A stretch of 64,000 nucleotides of DNA from Catellatospora tritici. GTDB taxonomy: Bacteria; Actinomycetota; Actinomycetes; Mycobacteriales; Micromonosporaceae. Shown in pieces: positions 56,421 through 64,000 of the stretch. The notes below the pieces were generated by a model that worked only from the letters and a program-made list of their open reading frames with translations, was not told the origin of the DNA and ran no database searches. How positions within the stretch are numbered: the stretch's first letter is position 1; each line of letters begins with the position of its first letter. A program made the translations under genes and the position numbers. The DNA is taken from positions 62,001 through 126,000 of the forward strand of contig NZ_JAHRCY010000017.1 in assembly GCF_019083965.1 (NCBI RefSeq). Reading direction: 5' to 3'.

Positions 56421-57068
56421 TCACTTCTGTTGCGGCTTGTCATCATCCGAAGGCGGCAGCGGCCACGGCGTCCAGCCGCCGCCGGGGGTGGGCCAGTACG
56501 GTGCGGGCGGCGGTCCCGAGCGGTCGGCGGCCCGTGACAGCAGCAGCGGTGTGATCAGGATCAGGCTCGCCGCGAGCCGGACCGGGGGCAGCTTGCCGTC
56601 AGCGGACACGGCAAGGAACACGGCGGTTGCGCCGATCGTGGCGATGTCGATGACGATCTGCGCGGCCTGCGACAGCCGCCACGCATAGGTCGCCTGCGAC
56701 CAGTAGGCGCGCTCGCGTAGCGCCTGCCCGGCCGACTCGGCGACCATGAACGGCAGCCAGCAGACGAACAGCAGCAGCGCGACACCGGCCAGGACCGGCC
56801 ACGAGCCGGTCACGGCCGCCAGCAGAAGGCAGGCGGTGGCCGATCCGATCAGCGGGCCGATCCACCGGTTCGCGGTGTAGACGAGGCTGTAGAGCAGCCG
56901 CGACCATCCGGCCAGGCACAGCCCGGCGACGGCGGCCACGACCAGGACCATGGCGACGTTGCCGCTGGTCACCGCGAGCACGTTCACCGCGATGACGGCG
57001 ACGGGCAGCGTCAACGCGTTGGCGCTGCTGTAGGTGTTGCGCTCGGAGAGCGTCAGGGTGTTCAGCAT
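56421..57068 (-). CDS. Multi-pass membrane protein of the element
   Basis: 215 residues from ATG 57068 (GGGAGG upstream). Five or so membrane helices (VAVIAVNVLAVTSGNVAMVL, LIGSATACLLLAAVTGSWPV, VALLLFVCWLPFMVAESAG and so on), and a Pro-rich cytoplasmic tail (PPPAPYWPTPGGGWTPW). Family unknown; could belong to the conjugation machinery. Confidence 0.75.
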   Translation of the reverse strand: MLNTLTLSERNTYSSANALTLPVAVIAVNVLAVTSGNVAMVLVVAAVAGLCLAGWSRLLYSLVYTANRWIGPLIGSATACLLLAAVTGSWPVLAGVALLLFVCWLPFMVAESAGQALRERAYWSQATYAWRLSQAAQIVIDIATIGATAVFLAVSADGKLPPVRLAASLILITPLLLSRAADRSGPPPAPYWPTPGGGWTPWPLPPSDDDKPQQK

Positions 57069-57196
57069 GTTTGCCTCCCAGGGGTTGAGGTGTCCGGCAC
57101 GGCCCCGGTTGGCGGCGCCGGGCGGACTTCGTTGTGGATGAGGTAGGGCGTGCGCCGCTGGCGGTATGGGGACCGCCAGTGGCGGTGGTCCCGCCG

Positions 57197-57398
57197 AGCG
57201 GGACTCGCCGCTTGCGGGGGTGCGGGATGAGTCCCGGTGCCGGCGCGTGGAGCGGGACCTCGAGCGGGACTGGTCCCGCTGTGCGGCGGGCCGGTCCCGC
57301 TCGCGTTCGCGTCGGGGTCCCGCTGCGCCTCGGCGCACCGGGACTCGTTCCCGCGCCGCCCACGCCCCGTGCGGGACACAGCGGATGGGTAGCGGGAC
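57197..57398. repeat. Cluster of AGCGGGAC/GTCCCGCT 8-bp repeats
   Basis: Seven exact copies in about 200 nt of non-coding DNA: AGCGGGAC at 57197, 57251, 57263 and 57391; the reverse GTCCCGCT at 57273, 57294 and 57317, with several one-mismatch copies around. Two more exact copies lie in the methyltransferase gene (57890 and 57945). Multiple 8-bp repeats in a non-coding region near transfer genes recall TraB recognition sequences or replication iterons in actinobacterial elements (analogy). The rest of the 57069-57569 gap holds no gene. Confidence 0.75.
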
Positions 57399-57569
57399 TC
57401 CAGGCGGGCCGGTCTGCCCGCGAGCGGGATCGTCCGACGCCGCAGGTGGCGGGACCGGGCTGAGCTGCCCGTATCCCGCCACCCGCCCGTTGCCGGGCCC
57501 TGCGTCAGCTACTGTGTCGAGTGGCCGTCACAGGGTTTGACCTGCGGTTATGTTCAGCGGCGCGGACCT

Positions 57570-58412
57570 TCACATGCGCTGGAGAACCCAGACATCCTCG
57601 TGCGCCACGAGGTGCACGGGGACGCCTTCGGCGCGGGCGCGGCGGACCGCCATCAGGCCAAACATGCTGGCCCGGTGCACGATCTGCCCGTCGCGGACGG
57701 CGGCGAGCATCGCCGCGCACCGCTCCACCGGCACGAAGCCCACCGACGTGGCGACGGCGAGCAGCTCGCCGGGCAGGTCGACGAAGTCGTCCCGCTGGCG
57801 GCGTACCGGTCGGCAGGTGATGACCACGGTCCCGCCGGGACGCAGCAGCTGATAGGACGCGGCGAGGATTTCGGCGAACCCGTCGAGCAAGCGGGACCAT
57901 CCCGCGTAGGCGAGGTTGCCGCGCTCGCGGTCCCCATAGAGGTGGTCCCGCTTGCGTACCCCGGTACTGGTCGCCCGCACGAGGCCGTGAGTCCCCCTGC
58001 CGTACGGCGGGGAGGTGAGCACGAGTCCCACCTTGCCGACCGCGGACGCGGGCACCAGGTCGAGCAGCCTGGTGGCATCACCGGTGATGACTTTCCCGGT
58101 GCCGGCGGCGCCCTGCGACGCAGCCAGCGAGACGTTGGCCTCGGCCAGGGCGGTGAAGCGGGGTTCGATGTCGATGCCGATCCCCTCCCGGCCGAGGTGC
58201 ATGGCCTCGACGAGGGTGGTGCCCGACCCGCACATCGGGTCGAACACCAGATCCCCGGGAGCGGTGTAGGTCCGGATGGCGTGTGCGGCCAGGTTGGGCA
58301 GCATCTTGCCCGGGTGGCTGCTGCTTTCCGGCACGTACCGGCCTCGCCGCTGGTCCCGGGCGGGCTGCTGGCAGGTCAGCCACACCGACGTGACCGGCAT
58401 CGGCTCGGTCAT
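57570..58412 (-). CDS. DNA methyltransferase (N4/N6 type)
   Basis: 280 residues from ATG 58412 (ATGA overlap with the gene upstream). Motif I DPMCGSGTTLVEAMHLGREG and the catalytic TSPPYGRG (N6/N4 amino-methyltransferase type) are clear. The order motif I before TSPPY differs from many beta-class enzymes. Methylation of N4-cytosine or N6-adenine is likely. No restriction gene is adjacent, so it is probably an orphan modification enzyme that protects the element. Confidence 0.9.
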   Translation of the reverse strand: MTEPMPVTSVWLTCQQPARDQRRGRYVPESSSHPGKMLPNLAAHAIRTYTAPGDLVFDPMCGSGTTLVEAMHLGREGIGIDIEPRFTALAEANVSLAASQGAAGTGKVITGDATRLLDLVPASAVGKVGLVLTSPPYGRGTHGLVRATSTGVRKRDHLYGDRERGNLAYAGWSRLLDGFAEILAASYQLLRPGGTVVITCRPVRRQRDDFVDLPGELLAVATSVGFVPVERCAAMLAAVRDGQIVHRASMFGLMAVRRARAEGVPVHLVAHEDVWVLQRM

Positions 58413-58975
58413 CGCACCCCGTTTCCGACCGCACTGAGGGTGAGGATCAGGACGTCGGTGTGGATGTCGAGCAGCGTCTGCTGGCCACGCCGGGGCGGCT
58501 GGTCGGCCGCCACGATGTGCTGCAGGTATGCCAGCCCTGTGTCCTTGGCGGCGATGATGACGTCGACCGGTGCGGTCACGTCGTGGCTGAGCAGGACGGC
58601 CACGCAGCCGCCCGGCAGCAGTTTGTCCCGGCACCGGTTGAAGAACTCCACCGGCGAAAGGTCGTCGAGCGGCCAGCCGGTGACGATGAGCCGCGCCGAC
58701 TCCTTGCCCCAGCCGACCTGCCGGGCCGCCTGCAGGTGGCTGCGGCGGCGGGCGGCGATGACCGCACGGGCCAGCTGCGGCCCGTCGGCCAGGTCGACGA
58801 TCAGCTCGCCGGGGTGGGTGAGGTTGTGCACGAGCCGCACGCCCAGGGCGTTGGACATGGTCTCGCCCCGCCGTGGTGCGGGCACCGGCCAGACGGTGAT
58901 CGGCACGGGCACATCGCCCGGCACGACGTCCCCGATCGGGACCGGTGCGCTGTAGTGGTTGGTGTTATCGGTCAT
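58409..58975 (-). CDS. Methyltransferase-like partner protein
   Basis: 188 residues from ATG 58975 (GGGGG upstream). It follows the Rossmann pattern of SAM enzymes only weakly (PGELIVDLADGPQLARAVIA, then LSPVEFFNRCRDKLLPGGCV), with no clear catalytic motif. It overlaps the active methyltransferase gene, so it may be its specificity or inactive partner. Confidence 0.65.
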   Translation of the reverse strand: MTDNTNHYSAPVPIGDVVPGDVPVPITVWPVPAPRRGETMSNALGVRLVHNLTHPGELIVDLADGPQLARAVIAARRRSHLQAARQVGWGKESARLIVTGWPLDDLSPVEFFNRCRDKLLPGGCVAVLLSHDVTAPVDVIIAAKDTGLAYLQHIVAADQPPRRGQQTLLDIHTDVLILTLSAVGNGVR

Positions 58976-59056
58976 GGGCACGTGGCCCCCGGATCGGCGG
59001 GCGTACTGACAGTGCCTAGAACGGCGCTGTTGGGCCGATCGAACCCCCCCACGGTC

Positions 59057-59162
59057 CTGTCAGGACCTGACACGCGCCGGGCGCGCGGCCGGTCTGACAG
59101 GCGAAAACCTGTCACGACCTGTCCAAACCTGTCCCGATCTGACAAACGCTTGTGCTGTCAGG
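59057..59162. repeat. CTGTCAGG-type repeats, group 1
   Basis: Exact CTGTCAGG at 59057-59064 and 59155-59162, plus many near copies (CCTGACAC, TCTGACAG, several ACCTGTC). Region between the divergent genes at 58975 and 59234; no gene here. Confidence 0.75.
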
Positions 59163-59233
59163 TCGCCCCTCTCCAATCGAGGTCGTGAGCCGCCGCGCTT
59201 GGGCGTTCGGCTTGAACCTCGAGGGGACACGAC

Positions 59234-60007
59234 ATGCCAACCACCACCACCTCCTTTCGCACCGGCGGCGCGCTGGGCCAGGCCGAGAAGGCGTTCGAGC
59301 TGCTGACCTGCGAGCCCGCCCCACTGTCGTTCGACGCCCGGCCGGTGCCGGGCCTGCCGGACAAGACGATGCCCCTGGACCAGCTGCGCAAGCTGGTGCT
59401 GTTCGAGCGCTACGACTCCGACACCACCGACGCGCTGTGGCGGCAGTTGGCCCTGCACGCCCGCGAGTGGGGTCCGGCCTGGGTCGTCGGGGCGATCGGC
59501 GTGGCCCTGCCCGCCCTGACGCACCTCGCGGCGAAGATCAGCCGCGGCCACCGCCGCCACGCCGAAGACGTCGACTCCGAGGTGCTGGCCGGGTTCCTGG
59601 CAGCGCTGCGCACCGCCGACCTGGACACGCCCCGGCTGTGGCTGCGGCTGTGCTGGGCGGCGTGGCGCGCGGGCGTGGCGGTCATCAAGCCCAGCGATAC
59701 CGAGGAGCTGCCCCTCGACCTGTCCAGCGGCTCGCGTACGCCGAAGATGCCCTACGGCCACCCGGACCTGCTGCTCGGCCGGGCCGCCGCCGCCGGCCTG
59801 ATCTCGACCGAAAGCGCGGAGCTCATCAGCGCCACCCGCTTCGGTGACACCCTTATCGAGCAGCTGGCCGCCGAGCGCGGCGTGACCGCATCCGTGCTCA
59901 GGATGCGCAGGAGACGTGCCGAACGGGCCGTGGCAGCGGCGGTCGTGCGAGGCGACCTGTCCGGCCCGGTCTGTAACACCCGCCGCGAACCCGCCATGGC
60001 GGTCTGA
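59234..60007 (+). CDS. Putative HTH (sigma-region-4-like) protein
   Basis: 257 residues from ATG 59234, GAGGGG upstream. Helical throughout; the C-terminal part (LISTESAELISATRFGDTLI followed by EQLAAERGVTASVLRMRRRR) resembles a sigma region 4 HTH with basic recognition helix. No sigma region 2 is evident. It is bordered on both sides by CTGTCAGG repeats, which may be its binding sites (inference). A terminator follows. Confidence 0.7.
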   Translation: MPTTTTSFRTGGALGQAEKAFELLTCEPAPLSFDARPVPGLPDKTMPLDQLRKLVLFERYDSDTTDALWRQLALHAREWGPAWVVGAIGVALPALTHLAAKISRGHRRHAEDVDSEVLAGFLAALRTADLDTPRLWLRLCWAAWRAGVAVIKPSDTEELPLDLSSGSRTPKMPYGHPDLLLGRAAAAGLISTESAELISATRFGDTLIEQLAAERGVTASVLRMRRRRAERAVAAAVVRGDLSGPVCNTRREPAMAV

Positions 60008-60030
60008 TCTGCACACCCACGCACCCGCGA

Positions 60031-60064
60031 GGCCGCCCCGGGCAGATGCCCGGGGCGGCCTTTT
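60031..60064 (+). terminator. Intrinsic terminator with T4 tail
   Basis: GGCCGCCCCGGGCA (60031-60044) pairs with TGCCCGGGGCGGCC (60047-60060), followed by TTTT. Ends the transcript of the 59234 gene. Confidence 0.9.
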
Positions 60065-60099
60065 CGCGTGCCCGGCGCTGCATCCGTTGCACGGCAAAG

Positions 60100-60181
60100 C
60101 TGTCAGGTTCCGCGATCCGGGGGCGCTGTCAGGTTCTGCAAGGTCGCGACAGGTTCGGGGCGAGTTCATCTGACCTGACAG
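60100..60181. repeat. CTGTCAGG-type repeats, group 2
   Basis: CTGTCAGG at 60100-60107 and 60126-60133, reverse CCTGACAG at 60174-60181, and a near copy GCGACAGG between them. Lies in the 60065-60388 non-coding stretch upstream of the pilin gene, which otherwise shows nothing. Confidence 0.75.
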
Positions 60182-60388
60182 CCGAGATCTGTGCGGTGCA
60201 TGTCATCCACGGCATGCCCGCCCCGGTGGGGACAACCCAAGGGCGAGGCCCACAGGTCCGGCACGGCTGGCGCGGCGTACTGACACCGCAATCCCTTCCC
60301 ATGCAAGGGAGGAGCGCCCCCACCGGACCCTTCGCGGACTTCGCCCGGTCCCCACCGCGGCGGCCCCACATTCCTGTGGAGCGCCGCA

Positions 60389-60703
60389 ATGCAGACAACC
60401 CTGCACGTCCTGAACAACCTCAACGACCTCGTCCTGGCCGCGCCCGATCCGGGCGGCGGCGGACCGAAAACCCTGCCCGACGTCATCAACGGCATCCAGG
60501 GCTGGATCATGGGCATCATCGCGGCCATCGCGACGATGTTCCTCGTCGTCGGCGGCCTGCGCTACATGGCCGCCGGAGGCGACCCCAGCCAGGTCGAACA
60601 GGCCAAGGGCAACTTCAAGAGCGCGTTGATCGGGTACGCGCTCGCCGTTCTCGCCCCGGTGGTCCTGAAGATCCTGGCCGGCATCGTGGGCGGACCGAGC
60701 TGA
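60389..60703 (+). CDS. VirB2/TrbC-like conjugative pilin
   Basis: 104 residues from ATG 60389 (GGAG at 60378). Two hydrophobic helices (about 40-60, MGIIAAIATMFLVVGGLRYM, and 80-98, IGYALAVLAPVVLKILAGIV), with a central GGDPSQVEQAKGNFK loop. This is the pattern of T4SS pilins of the VirB2/TrbC type. Overlaps the next gene by one base. Confidence 0.8.
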   Translation: MQTTLHVLNNLNDLVLAAPDPGGGGPKTLPDVINGIQGWIMGIIAAIATMFLVVGGLRYMAAGGDPSQVEQAKGNFKSALIGYALAVLAPVVLKILAGIVGGPS

Positions 60704-61608
60704 TGGTCTCCTGGCTGATGAACGGCCTGGTCGAGTGGCTCGCCGACAGGTTGCAAGACCTGCTCGGCGGGCTGCTCGCCTACCTGACCTCCGGCATGTT
60801 CCTGTCGCCGGACGTCACCGTCTTGCCGCAGGTGCAGTCGATCGCGGGCAAGAGCGCCCTGGTCGTCAACGCCTGCTTCGTCCTGGCGATCATCGCCGTG
60901 GGCATCGCCACGATGGTCGGCGGCTCGGTCGAGATGCGTTATGGCATCAAGGAACTGGTGCCCCGCCTCATTGTCGGATGGGTCGCCTCGAACTTCGCCG
61001 TCGCGTTGACGGCGGCGCTGATCGAGGTCGCCAACGCGTTGACGGTGTCGATGGTCGGCACGGCCGCCCCGACGACCGAGGCGGTCAACATGACCCGCCT
61101 GCACGTGACCGCCGCCCTGTCCGACCCGGGTACCGCTCTCGTGGCGCTGATCATCGGTCTGCTCATCGTCGGGCTGATGTTCACGCTGTTCGGCAGCTGG
61201 ATCGTGCGGGTCGGCGTCCTGGTGATCCTGGCCGGGATCGCCCCGGTCGCGATGGCCTGCTACGCCACGCCGTGGACCCAGGAGGCCGCGCAGCTGTGGT
61301 GGCGGACCCTGCTGGGCTGCCTGGCCACCCCGACGCTGCAGGCCATCGCCTTCAGCACCGGCGTGCAGCTGATGATTGACCCGAACAGCAGCCTGCCGAT
61401 ACTGATCGGCCTGCCCGGCTCCGACCTGCTCAACCTGATGCTGGTCGCGGTCCTGCTTTGGGTCACGATCAAGATCCCCGGGATGATGCGCCGGTACGTG
61501 ACCCGCAAGGGCGGCCCGAGCATGGGCGGCGTCCTGATACGGGCGGTGCTGATCCAGTCCATCACCCGCAAGCTGCCGTTCGGCCGCACGGTGCGAGGTG
61601 GGCGATGA
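60703..61608 (+). CDS. TrbL/VirB6-like T4SS membrane protein
   Basis: 301 residues from ATG 60703 (TGATG). Six to seven membrane helices; a TrbL/VirB6-like part (VNACFVLAIIAVGIATMVGG, ELVPRLIVGWVASNFAVALT, TPWTQEAAQLWWRTLLGCLA). In other elements this protein forms the inner-membrane channel of the mating apparatus. Followed by a 4-nt overlap with a truncated gene. Confidence 0.82.
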   Translation: MVSWLMNGLVEWLADRLQDLLGGLLAYLTSGMFLSPDVTVLPQVQSIAGKSALVVNACFVLAIIAVGIATMVGGSVEMRYGIKELVPRLIVGWVASNFAVALTAALIEVANALTVSMVGTAAPTTEAVNMTRLHVTAALSDPGTALVALIIGLLIVGLMFTLFGSWIVRVGVLVILAGIAPVAMACYATPWTQEAAQLWWRTLLGCLATPTLQAIAFSTGVQLMIDPNSSLPILIGLPGSDLLNLMLVAVLLWVTIKIPGMMRRYVTRKGGPSMGGVLIRAVLIQSITRKLPFGRTVRGGR

Positions 61609-61709
61609 CCCACGAAGACAGCACACCCCGTGCCGTGGTCCCGACGGGCGCTTCATACTGCCTCTCCGAGGATCGCTGTTGGGTTCATGAACACGGGGCC
61701 ACCTGCTGA
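61605..61709 (+). pseudogene. Truncated start of the third conjugation gene
   Basis: ATG 61605 overlaps the VirB6-like stop (ATGA); 34 residues end at TGA 61707. The start MTHEDSTPRAVVPTG is hydrophilic as in the next T4SS gene of similar operons; the remainder has Cys residues (SYCLSEDRCWVHEHGATC). Since no further T4SS gene follows, it is probably the stump of an interrupted operon. The 61710-61963 stretch holds nothing supported. Confidence 0.5.
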
Positions 61710-61963
61710 CGTCATCTCGTGGCGACGTCGGACGGGTGATGCGTATCGGTCACCTCGCGCCACGCGAAGCTGACCCGTGTCCTTCAACGATCGAGTCGCG
61801 GCAGTCGCCCGCTCCGACCGCCAAGCCCGGCGGTCGGAGCGTAACGGTGTAACGGATAGCCCGGGTTACTGAGAATGGTCACCGTACGGGGTAAATGAGA
61901 ATGTGCAGGTCCTGAGCGTCGTCGAAGTCGGCGAGGGCCGTGACCTGTCCGGTGAGGGATCCC

Positions 61964-64000
61964 CTAACGGACACCGGGACTCAAATCGCCGCCACCTCGG
62001 TCGCTGCGGGGGGCGCGTGCAAGACTACTTCGTACTTGCGAGGTGAGCGGGTGGCTGGGGCTAAGGAGCCGTTCACAGTCGGCCAGCAAGTTCTCGTACA
62101 GGTCGATGGCCTCATCCAGCCGTCCCGTCGACTGGTAGGCGTCGGCGAGTCCGTGGCGGGAGACCAGTGTGTGCGGGTGGTCGGCACCGAATGCCCGCAG
62201 ATAGTCGGCCAGCACCTGCTCGTGCAAGTCGATGGCCTCATCCAGCCGTCCCGCCGACTGGTAGGCGCCGGCGAGTCCGTGGCGGGAGACCAGTGTGTGC
62301 GGGTGGTCGGCACCGAATGCCCGCAGATAGTCGGCCAGCACCCGCTCGTACAGGTCGATGGCCTCATCCAGCCGTCCCGCCGACCGGTAGGCGCCGGCGA
62401 GCTCGTAGCGGGAGACCAGCGTGTGCGGGTGGTCGGCACCGAGTACCCGCAGATAGTCGCCCAGCACCCGCTCGTACAGGTCGATGGCCTCATCCAGCCG
62501 TCCCGCCTGGTATGCGCGGGCGAGTAGGTGGCGGGATTTCAGCGTGTCCGGGTGGTCGGCCCCGAGTACCCGCAGACAGTCGGCCAGCACCTGCTCGTGC
62601 AAGTCGATGGCCTCGTCCAGCCGTCCCGCCGACTGGTAGGCGCTGGCGAGTGCGTGGCGGGAGACCAGTGTGTGCGGGTGGTCGGCACCGAGCAGCCGGA
62701 CACGAACAGCCAGCACCCGCTCGCACAGGTCGATGGCCTCGTCAAGCCGTCCCGCCGACTGGTAGGCATCGGCGAGGTTGCTGCGGGAGGTCAGCGTGTC
62801 CGGGTGGTCGGCCCCGAGTACCCGCAGACAGTCGGCCAGCACCTGCTCGTACAGGTCGATGGCCTCGTCAAGCCGTCCCGCCGCGTGGTAGGCGTAGGCG
62901 AGATTGTTGCGGGTGAGCAGTCTGGTGTGGTGGTCGGCACCGAGTACCCGCAGACAGTCGGCCAGCACCTGCTCGTGCAGGTCGATGGCCTCGTCAAGCC
63001 GTCCCGCCGACTGGTAGGCGTGGGCGAGGCTGGTGCGGGAGGTCAGCGTGTCCGGGTGGTCGGCCCCGAGTACCCGGGCGCGATCGGCCAGCACCTGCTC
63101 GTGCAGGTCGATGGCCTTGTCCAGCCGTCCCGCCGACTGGTAGGCATCGGCGAGGCTGGTGCGGGAGGCCAGCGTATCCGGGTGGTACGCGCCTAGCACC
63201 CGCAGCCGATCGGCGAGGGTGGCCTCGAGGATGGATATGGCACGCGTGAGATCACCTGCATCCGTCAGTGCCCGGCCAGCCCACGAACGCTGGATTAGCA
63301 ACAGCTCGGAAGGCTTCTCGACGTGCTCTCGTACGGACTCGATGTGCCTTACCAGTTCATCGAGGTCGGCACGCCTGTGAGCGACCTGATCGGTGGGCAG
63401 ATCGTCGGTGAGCTGATCCAGCAGCCGGGTCGCATCCGTGACGGCGGTGGAGAAACTGCCGTCAATGCCGGCCTGGTATCGGACCACGGCGGCAATCAAC
63501 CGGTGCACCACGACCACCGCGCGATCACCCTCACCATCAACGCCGACGGCGCTGATCGCGACAACGGATCGGCCGGTCAGCAGCGGCAGCGCCCGCCTAG
63601 CATCTATCCCGCTGGCCCGTCGCCACGCACGCCACCACCTACGCGCAGGCGCGAACGCCGCGGTGGCAGCCGGGCCGGTCAGGAAACGGCGGCTGATACC
63701 GTCCGATGACAGCAGTGCCAGCACCGTCAGCAGCCGATTGGCCTGGCTGGTGGGGTCGTCGCGGCGCAGCGCGGCAAGGCTCAGCCCGGTGGCCTTCAAC
63801 ACCCCCGGATGTTCGGCCCCCGCCTGCTGCCGCAGGATCTCATCCAGCCGCACCCCCGACAACAGGTCCAGATACTGCCGGTACGATAGCCGGTCGGCGG
63901 CGATGTTGGCCGCTGCCTGTGCCAGGCCCAGCGGTAGCCAGCCCAGCTGCTCGCCCAGCCGCTGCGCGTCCTCGCCGTCGGGCAGCCTGGTCGCCTCGGC
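61964..64000 (-). CDS. Second NB-ARC/TPR STAND ATPase (N-terminus beyond the window)
   Basis: The frame runs from the right edge to TAG 61964, about 678 residues visible. The edge shows the GLPL-like motif (LGEQLGWLPLGLAQAAANI), then a winged-helix region (VRLDEILRQQAGAEHPGVLK, closely resembling the gene at 29653), then ten 42-residue TPR units (VLGADHPDTLTSRTSLA-like, from about 63235 to 61990) with high DNA identity. It ends with RSDRGGGDLSPGVR after a degenerate last unit. A paralogue of the 29653 gene; ATPase motifs lie outside the window. Confidence 0.88.
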   Translation of the reverse strand, partial: AEATRLPDGEDAQRLGEQLGWLPLGLAQAAANIAADRLSYRQYLDLLSGVRLDEILRQQAGAEHPGVLKATGLSLAALRRDDPTSQANRLLTVLALLSSDGISRRFLTGPAATAAFAPARRWWRAWRRASGIDARRALPLLTGRSVVAISAVGVDGEGDRAVVVVHRLIAAVVRYQAGIDGSFSTAVTDATRLLDQLTDDLPTDQVAHRRADLDELVRHIESVREHVEKPSELLLIQRSWAGRALTDAGDLTRAISILEATLADRLRVLGAYHPDTLASRTSLADAYQSAGRLDKAIDLHEQVLADRARVLGADHPDTLTSRTSLAHAYQSAGRLDEAIDLHEQVLADCLRVLGADHHTRLLTRNNLAYAYHAAGRLDEAIDLYEQVLADCLRVLGADHPDTLTSRSNLADAYQSAGRLDEAIDLCERVLAVRVRLLGADHPHTLVSRHALASAYQSAGRLDEAIDLHEQVLADCLRVLGADHPDTLKSRHLLARAYQAGRLDEAIDLYERVLGDYLRVLGADHPHTLVSRYELAGAYRSAGRLDEAIDLYERVLADYLRAFGADHPHTLVSRHGLAGAYQSAGRLDEAIDLHEQVLADYLRAFGADHPHTLVSRHGLADAYQSTGRLDEAIDLYENLLADCERLLSPSHPLTSQVRSSLARAPRSDRGGGDLSPGVR

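Overview
The window is GC-rich DNA with dense genes, GTG/TTG starts, purine-rich ribosome sites and many 1-4 bp stop/start overlaps. It looks like a filamentous actinobacterium, most plausibly Micromonosporaceae; that family call is inference from protein style only. Two parts are clear: host-like chromosome (1 to about 26.9 kb) and a large integrated mobile element (about 27.0 kb to beyond 61.7 kb, probably past the right edge).

Host part. A minus-strand operon encodes a membrane-anchored fibronectin-type-III/propeller protein, a MoxR AAA+ ATPase, a DUF58 protein and a membrane transglutaminase-like protein whose catalytic residues look lost (1.0-8.2 kb). Then come a TPR/FN3 membrane protein, an Smr-domain protein, a secreted M14 carboxypeptidase with a strong terminator, an HTH regulator, an amino-acid permease coupled to an acetamidase/formamidase, a GPP34-family protein, a cation/proton antiporter, an overlapping FAD oxidoreductase/Rieske oxygenase pair, a secreted protein, a GH2 beta-galactosidase with a LacI-like operator at a probably leaderless start, a nuclease-like/DUF2075 helicase and a small P-loop kinase. 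A G/C homopolymer block at 15.0-15.1 kb looks like an assembly artefact.

Mobile element. It starts at tRNA-Leu(GAG). A large serine integrase on the minus strand reads 45 nt into the antisense of the tRNA 3' half, which marks one element end. Cargo follows: an NB-ARC/TPR STAND ATPase, a 1098-residue membrane STAND-like ATPase with Sel1/TPR repeats, and a ubiquitin-like operon (UBL, DUF6791-ThiF E1-like protein, DUF6527 protein) divergent from an ImmR/ImmA-type repressor/protease pair across a palindrome-rich control region. The two STAND genes are separated and bordered by three copies of a roughly 90-bp sequence (R1-R3), so they look like exchangeable cassettes. A decayed stretch (HAD fragment, frameshifted Nudix) and a TrmO-like gene follow. 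Next is a compact plus-strand cluster (42.0-49.0 kb): SAM methyltransferase, NDP kinase, CYTH protein, HD hydrolase, an unrecognised 458-residue protein, an adenylate-kinase-like enzyme, an HTH-Nudix fusion and a Nudix hydrolase, with a large HTH regulator divergent from it. This nucleotide-chemistry cluster and the UBL operon are the best candidates for undescribed systems.

Element backbone. From 49.8 to 59.0 kb, minus-strand genes encode Cys-rich small proteins, a GGDEF protein, a ribbon-helix-helix-like protein, a membrane protein and a DNA methyltransferase pair. Several are preceded by a strong hairpin just upstream of the ribosome site, two of them inside an identical 67-bp leader. Two families of 8-bp repeats (AGCGGGAC and CTGTCAGG, both orientations) fill the gaps at 56.4-60.2 kb and may be transfer or replication sites. 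At 60.4-61.7 kb lie a VirB2/TrbC-like pilin, a TrbL/VirB6-like membrane protein and the start of a third gene that stops after 34 codons; a second NB-ARC/TPR gene then runs off the right edge. No CRISPR array, rRNA or complete IS element was seen.
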